A program made the translations under genes and the position numbers. The notes below the pieces were generated by a model that saw only the letters and a list, made by a program, of their open reading frames with translations, had not been told where the DNA came from and searched no databases. 64,000 bases of DNA. Origin: Aspidiotus rigidus. Lineage: Eukaryota; Arthropoda; Insecta; Hemiptera; Diaspididae. The stretch's first letter is position 1, and each line of letters starts with the position of its first letter. The stretch covers positions 4,588,001 to 4,652,000 of the forward strand of contig JAVHKY010000010.1 in the NCBI GenBank assembly GCA_035079385.1. The letters are read 5' to 3'. Shown piece after piece: positions 49,738 through 61,270 of the stretch.

Positions 49738-51583
49738 GTATAGCCCAATAAGAGGGGTAATCTGCCTTCGGTGGCAGACCCCATTGAAACCTATACTGTC
49801 TGATGGATCTCCCCGACTAACTTCTCCCCCAGCAGTTTCAGCCCCCAATCTCAACTTTTTGTCGTTCTGGAGCCAGAATTGTGATTTTGCTTTGGAATTT
49901 TCTACGCAAACGTATGTTGCAGTGAGATATATATAATTTATGGTGTGTATACATGATCATTGAGACTACCAACCAGAATTTTTTCAAAATTTTCTCGCCA
50001 CATCAAGTCCTGTTCTCGGCATAATTAAAAATTCAAACGTCTGTTTCATAATGAAGATATTTCGTTGGCGATTTGAAATTATTGTTAAGAGATACTTTAC
50101 ACATTCTCAAAAATTAAAAAAAAAGTTCAAGAAAATCGGAGGGGGGGAAGATAGGTAAATGATGAAAAAACCGAATGAAAACATGAATACAAAGTTGACG
50201 CTAGCCGCAGCAGTCTGGTAGCGCGTCGCACCGCGCCGCCACTGTGTAACCTTCGCTTCCTGGCTATGCGCGTATTCCATTCCGCGACTCGATAATTAAT
50301 TCTCAGTTTTGTACGTCCACTAGTTGATCACTCTTTGCAAAAATGTAATGTTGTTTTATAGCTGGAAAGAGCTACAGTGTTGAAGGAAAAATTGATACAC
50401 GTTTGTGAAAGCTTGGGGGGGGGGGACACAGTGTTCAAAAAAAGAAAAAAAATCCTAAACTAAGTACGTACAGAGATGCAGTACACAATTAGGAGTACCG
50501 GACGTAGGATTATCAAAATGGCGCTCTGATCAAGCACTGCTAACAAGTTCAGACAGATGGACGTCTTGACCATACCTAAACTCGCTTCAATTTTTTCTTT
50601 TTTTCATTTTCAAATAGAAGAGTTTTTTGAATCTACAAAAAATTTTCCATATGGATCGAAAATTTTCTGAGGTATGATCTTTTGAAGTTACAACTTTTAA
50701 TGAGTGAATTTTGAGAAAATTGGAAAAAAGTTAGGTACTGAACTTTGTGACTGAAAAAAAAATTAGGAGCGAGTGTAGGTATGGTTTCTCAGATTGCCTC
50801 AGATATGTTATTCCACTTTGACTGTCGATCGCATTGTTATTTATTTTAATTTTCTTATGTCCCTTTCAACATTAAAACTGTCTATCGCTGTCCCCCGTCA
50901 GTTTTCCACGTTTTTTGTTTCGTAACAGCTACTTCTTCTCTTCAATCATTTGACTACACGTGTCAGCATTTCACACAATGTATAATTTTTTTAAATTAAT
51001 TTTTTTGCATCGAGCGTGGGCGGAAAAATGAAAATTATCGAGTCGCGGAATGGAATACGCGCGTAGCCCGGCAGCAAAGGTTACTCAGTGGCGGCGCGGT
51101 GCGACGCGCTTACCAGACTGCTCCGCCTAACGTCAACTCTGTATTCACGTTTTCATTCGGTTTTTTCATTTACCTATCTTCCCCCCCTCCGATTTTCTTG
51201 AACTTTTTTTTTAAATTGTCGGGAATGTGTAAAGTATCTCTTCACAATAATTTCGAATCGCCATCAAAATATCTTCATTATGAAACTGACGTTTGAATTT
51301 TTAATTATGTCGAGAACAGGACTTGATGTGGCGAGAAAATTCTTAGAAAATTCTGGTTGGTAGTCTCGATGATCATCTACACATACCATAAATTATAGAT
51401 TTCTCACTGCAACATACGTTTGCGTAGGAAATTCCAAAGCAATTCTGGCTCCAGAACGACAAAAAGTTGAGATTGGGGGCTGAAACTTCTGGGGGAGAAG
51501 TTAGTCGGGGAGGTCTATTGGACAGTATAGGTTTCAACGGGGTTTGCCACCGAAGGCAGACTACCCCTCTTAATGGGCTATAC
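49738..51583. mobile_element. Large foldback element with ~555-bp arms
   Basis: 49738-50297 and 51033-51583 are inverted repeats, diverged by scattered substitutions and small indels; the ends read GTATAGCCCA / TGGGCTATAC. Recognisable paired blocks include the GGTTTCA(A/T)-GGGG stretch, TCCAGAACGACAAAAAGTTG, and a GC-rich block with GGCGGCGCGGTGCGACGCGC. The 735-bp centre is AT-rich and non-coding. No clear target-site duplication was found, and no transposase. Confidence 0.85.
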
Positions 51584-52896
51584 CCTTTCAAAAGCGACTC
51601 GAAATATCCAAGGGTTTCAGAATAAAGGAGGGAAATTATACAAAACTTCAAAAATTTTCAATTTGGTATTTTAGCCAATCAACTTAATTTTTTTCAGCTC
51701 CTACCTTTCATACGTCATTACACTTCAAAATTTATCCAAGTCCAGGAGGGGGGGAAAATCCTCATTACCTTGCAGGGGTGTCGTGATCCTCCTGGTCCAA
51801 CGAAGAAAACCCCCTCAAACTTTAATATCTTATAGCTAAAAAAAAAGAAGAAAAAAAAAATTATATGGGCCCCCACCTTAAACAAAATATTACACAGAAT
51901 CATCTTCATGAAAACGGATTCACGGCACCTCTGCCTTGTACCGCCCGTCCCGTTTCTGTAAATCCGTCTTCGGCCTTCCTGCGTTTCACCTGTCCTTTGC
52001 GAATTCTACGGACCAGAAAAAGAGAAGATCTGAAAGCGTGGCTTCAAATTGAAACCTCTCATCCAGAGCAAGTCTGTTTCTGGAGGAATCTGTGAAAAGA
52101 AAATGATAATAAGCTACAAAAATTGTAATGGTTAAATAAAATAAAAATGGATATCTGTATTTTTGTAAGGCAATTTTTATTATTCAAGTAGACTGTACTA
52201 AATTTTTTTTTTTTTTTCGATTCCATATATCGTTTATGTACTAGTTGAGCGTTATAGTAAATGCTTCCGTACTTTGTCAATATAATCGATTCTCTGTACA
52301 ACACGTTCGTGTGCATTTTTCATGACGTTTGCAAAACGTACACCTCTCTTCAACGACGCTCTGCATTGAACTTTACAAGAGAAAGTGAAGAGGAATGAAA
52401 AAAATGTACTAAAAATTCTTTAAAATTGAGAGAAAAATTATACGAGTTTTTTTTCTCTATATTATACGCATTCGCAATTTCGGCAAGCATGTGTTAACGA
52501 TAGTAATTTCCGAGAGCGAGGAATACGTAACGAACGAAAAGCGCACAGCCGCGCGTGAAGGGAGACCCTATCGTTACCCTTTTTTCCGCGGATCAATAAG
52601 GGCTCTTTTTGGCTCGCTCGACACGACCGGCTGGTAAAATGACTGTAGGAGTATTATCATTCTGGAATTCGCGTTTTTCAGCATGAGAAATGACCATTTC
52701 GCGTTCTTCGTTCGTATCGTTTCGCATTTATTAGGCCGATTTTTCTATCAGTTTTAATATTATCTCCTTTTTTTCCCCCTTTGTCTTTCTTCCGTTTCGG
52801 CTTATACGTTTTCGCTCTTCTCTTATTTTGCAGATTACGGCCGCATAGGTAGGCTTCAGCAATTGTACGCGTACAAATGTTTATAATTATTTAGAA
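51584..52896 (+). promoter_or_regulatory. Upstream region of the PARG-like gene
   Basis: AT-rich to about 52,480, then a CpG-containing stretch at 52,490-52,660 (GCGCACAGCCGCGCGTG, CCGCGGATC) that is the likely promoter or 5' UTR. The transcription start is not visible. Confidence 0.35.
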
Positions 52897-55800
52897 ATGG
52901 CACTAGTCATATTGCCATGCGACATGCCCTGGTGGGGAGTCTTGCAGAATCACATTAAAAAATTGGCACGGGCACAGAAAGCAGACGAACTGATCAACGG
53001 CATGCAAACAATATACACCATGTGCAAGTAAGTTACCGCGTTATTCACGCTCGAACTACGCCGGTCTCGTTCTGTCGCTCCGTTTAAAAAAAAAGTCTCG
53101 TTTTTGTTGTCTTTCAGCGTAGGACTAGATCCAGACGAACCAGACGTGCCGGATGCGACTGTGTTGAATGGTCTGCGGCAGTTTTTGCTGGACGAATTGA
53201 CCGACCTGCAGCAAGAACACTTTTTCAGCACAACTTTGGCGACCATTGTGCAGGCGGCCCTAGATCTGCGATCGACAAAGCCGGTTACTGGATTACCATT
53301 CAGTCTACAGCAGGAAGGTAATCATTATAGATCAGTGCAAATTGCCTCGGGGCACTTTGACCGTTTTTTTTTTCGCTCTGTTATAGACAGCAAGTTGCCC
53401 CATTTATCCCAGAATGTCCCATATTAGATGGGACGTTTGTTCCTACATGGGAAATTTTTGGGCAATTACGCTCAATGGGTGGCTCATACTCATACCCTCC
53501 CAAAAGACACCACAGAGAGGTCGATTCTCTTCATTGGCAAAAATTTAGCGGTACAAAATTTTCTTGAATGACTGAAATTGCTATTGTAAGCACTTGTAAG
53601 TAAGACAGAGACTAATAATAGTGTACTGTTGTATTCAAGAGGAGCATTTATACCCCAAACATGAACAAATGACAGGCGACTGCCTGACAAAGGCATTAGC
53701 GAAGGCAAAAATTTTCATCATATTTGTAGTCCTAGAACTAGTACCTAATGGAAAATTAGACGAGTACTCCCTTTCTTTCGATTGCACATCCACTCCGCTG
53801 TGGAAAGGTAATAATTTTCCTCTCAATTAGAAGTACTTACCCTAAATATAACGTTGGTGGCAAGGTTTCCAAAAGAAATTCTCAGTCCACTCATCTCTGA
53901 ATAATAATATAGAATGATTCTGATACTATCATTGGAACTCACTTTGAGTGTGACAAGGTGTAAGTGGAGCATTGGATATTAAAGGGATCTGAAGTGCACT
54001 ATTCAGTATTCTATTTTATTAGTTACTCGTAGCTTACATCGCTACTGAAGAACGTGACCTTAAACCTTGGTTCTCAGAGTATGACACTATGATCGTATTG
54101 GCTACCTACAACGAGTAGTGATTGGTTCATTTTTCAACCTGTGAGCTGTGTTTCTGTTGGTTACCGGGTTTGTTATCATCTTATCAGGATTGAGGATAAG
54201 GCGCTAGAGGTATTCTCGCCAATATAAAGAAACATTGCTGGATGTGGTAATCCGAATACAGGGGTGGCAGACTTATCCGTTAGCCTTAGCTTTTAGCCGT
54301 TAGCTCAGCAATTTTGGACCAAAATTAGCTAGTTCTTTAAGAAGGATGTAAACATTAGCTTATCCGTTAGCCGTTGTTGAATAGCTAAAATGAAAATCTA
54401 AATATAGAAAATTGAACCGCATTAAGCAAAAGGTAGCCAAGCGCAACTCAGAAGTTTTGGAGAAATAGTATTCTTTACTCTCGGGAAATAATGCCATTTC
54501 CCCAAAACTAATTATTAATGGCCGTTGGCAGGGTTGCAAAAAAAACAATTTAAAAAAAAAAAAAAACACGTTTAAAACAAAAAATTTGTTTAAAACGTTT
54601 AAAACATTCTCATAAGAGCCAATGTAAATTTCTCGATTTTTGCTGTTTTAAACATGTTTTGAACACGTTTTAAACATTTGTTTAAAACATCGCAACCCTG
54701 ACCGTTGGCGACGTGGTAGACAGCGTGTGCTGCTTTGCTTTTTGCTGATTTGAATTTGATTCCTTTCATTCAGTGAGAAGTCCAAAACTTTGATTTCTTG
54801 TTAGCTTTTAGTTTTTAGCCTTTAGCTAGCTTTCTGCAAGCAGTTAGCTATTAGACTTTCTGTTAGCTTGTGCACTTAAGGTCATTAGTTTTTAGCCAAT
54901 CCGTTAACGTTTCCGAACAGCTTACCACCCCTGACCCGAAACGACTGAAAGAGGTGGTGGTGGAGGGCGTGTACATTCTTTATGACCGCACCTCCACCAC
55001 ATTTTCCGATCGTTTTGGATTTCCACAATATTAGCAATGTTTGTTTACATTGGCGAGAATAACTCTAGCGCCTTACTGAGAACGGATTCGGACTGGGCTT
55101 ATTGTAGGTGCGCCAGCGTCGATTTACAAAAATTGATAAACGGTGTATGTTTAGGAAGTAATATCCGTAATAAGGAGATTTTCATGTTTTCTTCAAATAA
55201 CTCAAAACAGATCGATTTTGAAGAAAAAACACAGAGAAGCAAATTGAAAGAGCGTAAAATTTCCGATAAAATGCCTTGATTTTCAATTAAATCAGAGCAA
55301 TTTTCTATTTCCCATAAGAATTACATTAAAGAATTTGTCGACGCTAGCGCAGCCTACAAATATGTCCAGTCCAGATCGGATCGCGGATCACGGATCAAAA
55401 ATTAGCAGTGCCGATGGATAGCAAATAATCAGGGTTGCAAAAGCTTAAGTCTTTTTTGTGGTCGGCCTACAGCTGCAAGCTGCGGCAGACCACCTTACAA
55501 TCAAGGTGTTTGAAAAGAGGTGTGCTCAGCTCAATGTAAACAACAAGGCGCTACATCAGCTGCAAGGTGTATGGATTTTAGATTTTCTAACAGAAACTCC
55601 CAACATAGGTGTCACCTGATACGAAATTACACGGGGAACAAATTTACCTCTCTTCAATTTTTTGATTAAGTCGACAGTTTTTGTGTATTTTATTTTTTTC
55701 GAAATTGATCCATAAACGCTATGTATAACCTACATTCCCGTGACGTCATTGAAACGTCAACTGCGCCTGACTACTACGCTAAGTGATCACACCTCTCTAT

Positions 55801-58800
55801 TTTATACGTCTTGCATCAGCTGATCTCCATTTAAAACAATGTAAAAACGGAACCGGGTGCCGTCACTTGGTTCCGCGTTCCATGTATTTTTAAATGTGCG
55901 TGCGGGTTGCGTTTTGTTTACAATCGAACTGAGCACACCTCTTTTTAAACACCTTGCCTTACAATCACTTTTTTTTTCTCCTTCAATTTTCAATTTGTTT
56001 ACATAGGTCATGTTATCAGTTGACTGTTAGCTGCACGCTGCAGGTCAGACTACATGTTACCTTATCTCATTTGAGCACGAGAGTAAATCAGATCATGATG
56101 AGAATGAGTTATTTTCTTGTGCGTTTCCATCTCATCGGAGAGCATTATTATTGTGATTGTTGTTTGTATTTGAAAAGTATTTGCAAATACACGTTTCATG
56201 TATCTCTGTGTTCAAAGCGTCTCAAGTAGCGAGAACTATCGTCAAAGTAGGAAGCCGACCGTGGTACTAGCTCGCCTGCGAGGTAGCTTGTTTTTGTTTA
56301 AAACATGTCGGAAATTTATATTTTTCCTTCAATGTTTAAAACAGAGTTCCAAAAATATTTAAAACGGCATTTCTTTACAAATTTTGTATATTTTGTTATT
56401 TAAACATGAGAACTTTGCACTTATTGCAGGGTTTCTCCAGGTAAACACTCACGCTTTGTTGTGCGTGAGTACGCGTGACTTTGAATTCATGACGTGCCAC
56501 CCATGTTTAAAACGTTTTCCCCTCAAATTTCAATGTTTAAAACATGTTCAAAACACTGTTTGAAACAATTTCATTTAAAACATCGCAACTCTGCAAATGA
56601 TTTCTGGCACATGACGTCATCACCTGGCGCATTTGTACAGATGACGCTTGAAATTGGTAGAAACGCCTATTTTCTTGTTGTTTGTCGAACACATAATATT
56701 TTTAAATTCTCAAACTTGGAAAAACTTAATATTTTCCAATTCTCGAACTTGGAAATATTTTTTAATTCTCGGGTCTAAAAATATTTTCGAACTTCAAATA
56801 TATTAACAGGGAACCTGTTTTATGGGGGGCTATTTGAGAAATCTGGCGTCCGCCGTCCGCCGTGCGCCGTCCAGCGAAAAACTTGGAAAAATTTCGACCC
56901 TCGAGCCATATATGATAGGAGAGGGACTTAGAAAAATTTCGACTCTCGAGCCATATATGAGAGGAGGGGGACTTAGAAAAATTTCGACCCTCGAGCCATA
57001 TATGATAGGAGAGGAACTTAGAAAAAACGACGGCTTCCTTAACGAAGTTAAACGAGGAACGCAGGGAACCTGTTTTATGAGTCGAATGGGATTTGGTATT
57101 GAAAATTCAAGGAAGCCTAGACCTAGATAAAGATAGTATAAAGAAGGCCTAGACCTACTATAAGCCTATCATAATATAGTTTGAGAATCTAAATTTTTCT
57201 CGCTCGAGAGACGAAATTTTTCTAAGTCCCTCTCCTATCATGGCTCGAGAGTCGAAATTTTTCTAAGTCCCCCTTCTATCATATATAGCTCGAGAATCGA
57301 AATTTTTCTAAGTTCCTCTCCTATCATATATGGCTCGAGGGTCGAAATTTTTCCAAGTCCCCCTCCTATCATATATGGCTCGAGAGTCGAAATTTTTCCA
57401 AGTCCCTCTCCTATCATATATGGCTCGAGGGTCGAAATTTTTCTAAGTTTTTCGCTGGACGGCGGACGGCGGACGCCAGATTTCTCAAATAGCCCCCCAT
57501 AAAACAGGTTCCCTGTTAAAATTTCGACTCTCGAGCTATATATCATAGAAGGGGGACTTGGAAAAATTTCGACTCTCGAGCCATATATGATAGAAGAGGG
57601 ACTTGGAAAAATTTCGACTCTCGAGCCATGATAGGAGAGGGACTTAGAAAAATTTCGACTCTCGAGCTATATATGATAGAAGGGGGACTTAGAAAAATTT
57701 CGACTCTCGAGCCATATATGATAGGAGGGGGACTTGGAAAAATTTCGACTCTCGAGCCATGATAGGAGAGGGACTTGAAAAAATTTCGTCTCTCGAGCGA
57801 GAAAAATTTAGATTCTCAAACTATATTATGATAGGCTTATAGTAGGTCTAGGCCTTCTTTATACTATCTTTATCTAGGTCTAGGCTTCCTTGAATTTTCA
57901 ATACCAAATCCCATTCGACTCATAAAACAGGTTCCCTGCGTTCCTGGTTTGACTTCGTTAAGGAAGCCGTCGTTTTTTTTCATAATATTCTCGGCTTTGG
58001 AAATTTTTTCTCATTCTCGTACTTAGGAATACTTTTGGAATTGTAAATATTCTCGGACTTGAAAATATTTTCATATTCTCGGACATGACAATATTTTCAT
58101 CTTCTCTAACTTGGAAATATTTGCAAATTCTTAAACTTGAAAATACATATTTCCGAATTCTCGACTCCAAAAATATTTCTGAGTCCGAGAATATGAAGAT
58201 ATTTTCAAGGCCAAGAATATGAAAATATTTTAATAGAATTTTTGAACTTGCTGTCTTTCAATACTTTGTTTTCTGCGTCATTCATAAATCTCCAACAGTG
58301 CAGTGTCTGTAACAGTAGTGATCTCATAGCTACTCCTTCTACCTGATTGAAGAGACGCAGTAGTTCTAGCCCACAATCTCATACTGAAATCTGAAACCGG
58401 TCAGGGTTTCCTTATAATCCATCGTTTCGCCAATGGTTTGGTACAAAATATGTTTGTCACGTCCAAGGATACCAATTGGTATAGGTTTCACCTTGTCCAG
58501 TCGCTCTATTAGCTCACATTGTTCCCAATGCTTTATTTAGATGCAAACGGTCTTGTAACATGATGATTGGATTAACCAAAACTCCAAAACATAGTTTTCA
58601 GCCTGTCCTGCTGTTTCTGGGTCAAATTTTTCTTCAACTTGGTATCCATTCTCTGCAAAATGTACAACTCCATTTTTTGTGTGTGTTTGTCCTTCTTCAT
58701 TACCACTAACTAGGTCGTTGCTTTTGTCCGTTGTTCTGTCGGATCTTAGATTTTGTACCTTCATCGGCTTTGCTTGCATTCTGTGATTAGTTCGGCAGAA

Positions 58801-61218
58801 ATTCTCCTCTATGTCCAGCTGTATTTTCTAACTTCTGTGCAGGCTTCAGGTCTCACACCACATCCCATGGTTTGGATTACTTGTTTGTAGCAAATGGTCA
58901 TCAAGCTTATATTACGTCAATTTCCCAGGCTAGAGCTCTACAAATCAACCAATAATCGACTCAGAAGAGTAGTCGATTTCCAGGAGTCGGGAAAATCAAT
59001 TTCAATAGAACCACTCGAAATTGAATTCAAACAGTTGATCTATATTGTCGACCTATTTGTTTTGTTGTCAATTTAAACGATGTCGACGTAATTTTGACCA
59101 AAACCGGAAAAGAAATTAATTTTTAGTTGATTCTTGATTCAGATATCAACTAGCACTCATTTCACATATTTCTATAAATTTCTATTTCATTCCCTTCGTC
59201 GATAAAACGAAACGTTGCCGATAAGTTCAGCGTAGTTTTCCATGAGAGAATTGATGAGGCTTCTATCGAAAAATTTCCTTGACTAGGAAGCCTGGCAAAG
59301 GCGTATGAATGTAAAAGTGAATTTTTCCTCTAATGTTTATTCTTGCGGAATCTTGTGCGCGCTATCGAAATTCGGTAAGGGTTCAAGTTTTAGTAATTTT
59401 AGGCTACCAATATATTAAAGCCCTTTTGGAAAATTTTGTACGTCAGAAGTTCGGGGTCAAGTTGTCGGGCTAATATCCGTATTTCTTTCTTCAGTCGAAT
59501 TTCACGCAAAATTAATCAGCTTAAATCGTATTATTTTAGGAGAAAGTTTTCAGGGGTATTTCCGCATGCTACTCACTTACGACATAATATTTCGACAAGT
59601 TGGATACGAATTGGACATAAAAATCGAACTGCTTTTGGTCTATATTTATTCGCTTCCTGTACCACGTTGTATCACATAAATGTAGATGACCGAAAGTACA
59701 ATAATAATGTCTACTTTCTTACAGTTGGCGAAATTGAAGTGAGTCACGAATTCGCGTGCTCGTTGCTGGCCCACGCTTTCCTTTCGTCCTATCCGAAGCG
59801 CACGAATAAGACGCATCCGACTTTACAAGACTTCAATTTTTCAAACTTTTTTCCATTTTTAAAACAGTAGGTATACTTATCTAAATGCGCTCAGATCAAA
59901 AGGCTTCCTTCTCGTTGGCTCACGTAACGATAATTATTTTCACGCGTTTCAGAAAATTCCAGAAAGCTAAATTACATAGCATTTTCCACTATTTCGACGT
60001 GTACGGCGGGAGACGAAAGGATGTTATGAAAACGATTAAGATATCAAGGCAGGTAACGTTAGAATTAGATTGAGAATCTACCGTTAATCGCTGGTGGTGT
60101 CGCGTGATCGAATAATGTGATCGATATTTGCGTAAAAAGGTGATGAAAGGAACCGAATGGTTGACAATTGAAGACTGGCTCGAATGCACTTTACCTTTGT
60201 GCCCCTTGAGCATCAAACACGATAGTCGAATGGAAAACACCGACCAAGACGAGAGCGTGTTCGTATGTTTTTCGAGCAAAAAGCCCGGAGGTCGTGTTCT
60301 CAGCGATGGTAGTTCCAGAGTAAGTGAACATCTAGGGTATAATAAACCGGTCACTGGATACAAACGATAAAGAACAGTTACAAAAAACCGAACTTTATTA
60401 AATTTACAACACTTCAATACACGTTAAGAACGTGACGACCGTATGCAGTCACAGTTAATACAAGACCACAATTCAATGCTGATCGTTATCCGGCTATTTC
60501 TCGGGCCTATATACCCGAGGGTGCTGTTCCAGATGTTTCCCCAAGGTTCAGGACAGTGGTTGAATTATGCAACTCATCCTCATCGTCTTTTCTTGACTCT
60601 TCATCATTCATATGTTGGCTTGTTCGCTGTTATCGCAAACCGATACGCCACAATAATTACTCACTTCGTGTTTTGAGTGAGACTCTTCTTCCTCGCAGGG
60701 AAGGAAGCATCAGGCACGTCATCACAGAGACTTTGAAAAACTTTTCTCACAAAAACATAGATTACATATTATATGCGAGTTGCAAGGCTACCAAACAGGT
60801 CAAAATACTTTTGAGTTGGGGGGTGGACATGGAAAAATTTCGATCTTCAGCCCGTGACATGAAGTTACAAAGAAGGCAACTCAAGAAGAGCTTGACGTCA
60901 CTGAGAAGGACATGAAACATTTTCGTGACCCTGAATTTTTATATTAACATTGAGCTCACCCGCGATAATTCCCGACTACTTTTCTATTATCTGTCAGTGA
61001 ATCACAAGACAAACTGGTTTTCTTTCATTTTGTTTCGTTTTGTTTTTCAGGAATGTGTTCAATTTGTAACAAGTCCCGAATTACTCGTTACCTTGCTCTG
61101 CGTCGAAGCGTTAGAGGATAACGAAGTTGTGATCGTTGAAAATGTGATACAAGTAGGGAAAATTACCAACATCAGACTGAAACCTGATTTTGAGCCTCGT
61201 AGAACTAATTTAAGTACG
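52897..61218 (+). CDS. PARG-like protein, probable pseudoenzyme (3' end outside window)
   Basis: Relative of poly(ADP-ribose) glycohydrolase, which trims PAR chains. Six exons join in phase: 52897-53027, 53118-53317, 59725-59866, 59953-60052, 60140-60319 and 61051-61218 (307 codons); the last ends at a donor, so more exons should follow beyond the repeats. N-terminal LPCDMPWWGVLQNHIKKL and GLPFSLQQE match the accessory domain of insect PARG; EVSHEFACSLLAHAFLSSYP opens the catalytic macrodomain. The signature normally reads GGGVL...QEEIRF. Here, in an ungapped alignment, it is GGRVLSDGSSRECVQF: the third Gly is Arg, and the second of the two catalytic glutamates is Cys. The following substrate-loop region (NVIQVGKITNI) also lacks the usual pattern. 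The frame is nonetheless intact, arguing for a diverged, non-hydrolysing paralogue rather than a dead gene. The exon 5 acceptor (AAAAAG) is weak. Intron 2 is 6.4 kb and packed with transposons. Confidence 0.82.
54259..54933. mobile_element. hAT-like MITE of the TAGC-rich family
   Basis: Ends CAGGGGTGGCA and TACCACCCCTG, with TTAGC/GCTAA-rich arms and AATTTTGGACCAAAATTAGC, a segment shared with the element at 46728-47302. The flanking 8-mers agree only partly, so the target duplication is eroded. A smaller element sits inside it. Confidence 0.65.
54529..54700. mobile_element. 172-bp hAT-like MITE nested in the previous element
   Basis: Ends CAGGGTTGCAA and TCGCAACCCTG, interior of GTTTAAAAC-type words, flanked by GCCGTTGG / ACCGTTGG (7 of 8 identical, 8 bp). 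Confidence 0.8.
55430..56593. mobile_element. hAT-like element with the same ends, 1.16 kb
   Basis: Starts CAGGGTTGCAA and ends ATCGCAACTCTG, flanked by CAAATAAT / CAAATGAT (7 of 8). It shares GTTTAAAAC-rich DNA at its right side with the 172-bp element at 54529. The left part holds another inserted element (55502-55956). A TGCAAGCTGC/GCACGCTGCAG pair near 55472 and 56031 suggests an inner inverted structure. Non-coding. Confidence 0.7.
55502..55956. mobile_element. 455-bp TIR element with 9-bp target duplication
   Basis: 28-bp inverted repeats start CAAGGTGTTTGAAAAGAGG and end CCTCTTTTTAAACACCTTG; the 9-mer CCTTACAAT is exactly duplicated on both sides (55493-55501, 55957-55965). Nine-base duplications are typical of Mutator-like elements, but family is not proven. 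No coding capacity. It sits inside the hAT-like element above. Confidence 0.85.
56807..57515. mobile_element. Foldback element with minisatellite arms and TTAA duplication
   Basis: Termini CAGGGAACCTGTTTTATG / CATAAAACAGGTTCCCTG are flanked by TTAA on both sides (56803-56806, 57516-57519). Each arm has a ~65-bp unique tip with GTCCGCCGTCCGCC, then tandem ~50-bp units (GAAAAATTTCGACTCTCGAG, then C-ATATATGATAGGAG, then a GGGACTT block). TTAA duplications are typical of piggyBac-type transposition; tandem-repeat arms resemble Drosophila FB elements. The two features together are unusual. Confidence 0.75.
57029..57976. repeat. Second palindrome interleaved with the foldback element
   Basis: Left arm 57029-57243 and right arm about 57765-57976 are inverted copies: GACGGCTTCC...AACG flank, CAGGGAACCTGTTTTATGAG tip, a GAAGGCCTAGACC block, then minisatellite units. 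Its centre lies at the right end of the element at 56807-57515, so the two palindromes share the middle repeat block. Confidence 0.8.
58537..58800 (-). pseudogene. Possible copia-type gag fragment
   Basis: An 80-codon frame (DRTTDKSNDLVSGNEEGQ, then FAENGYQVEEKF) has gag-like charge. Reading across two frames gives CTFC...NGYQVEEKF, close to a CX2CX4HX4C knuckle with His and last Cys replaced. No protease or integrase is seen nearby. Weak call. Confidence 0.3.
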
Positions 61219-61270
61219 GTAAGCAAAGTTTAGAATGAAAAGTTTCTTAAGAACTTTTCGAGATAATTTT

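Noticed and set aside
53330..53500. Possible alternative PARG exon or transposon end after exon 2
   Set aside because: Short similar words exist but no splice-compatible frame or matching inverted end was found; exon 2 joins exon 3 at 59725 without phase conflict.
60443..60915. Two overlapping frames in PARG intron 5
   Set aside because: They overlap in different frames without pattern; the phase-exact junction of exons 5 and 6 spans them.
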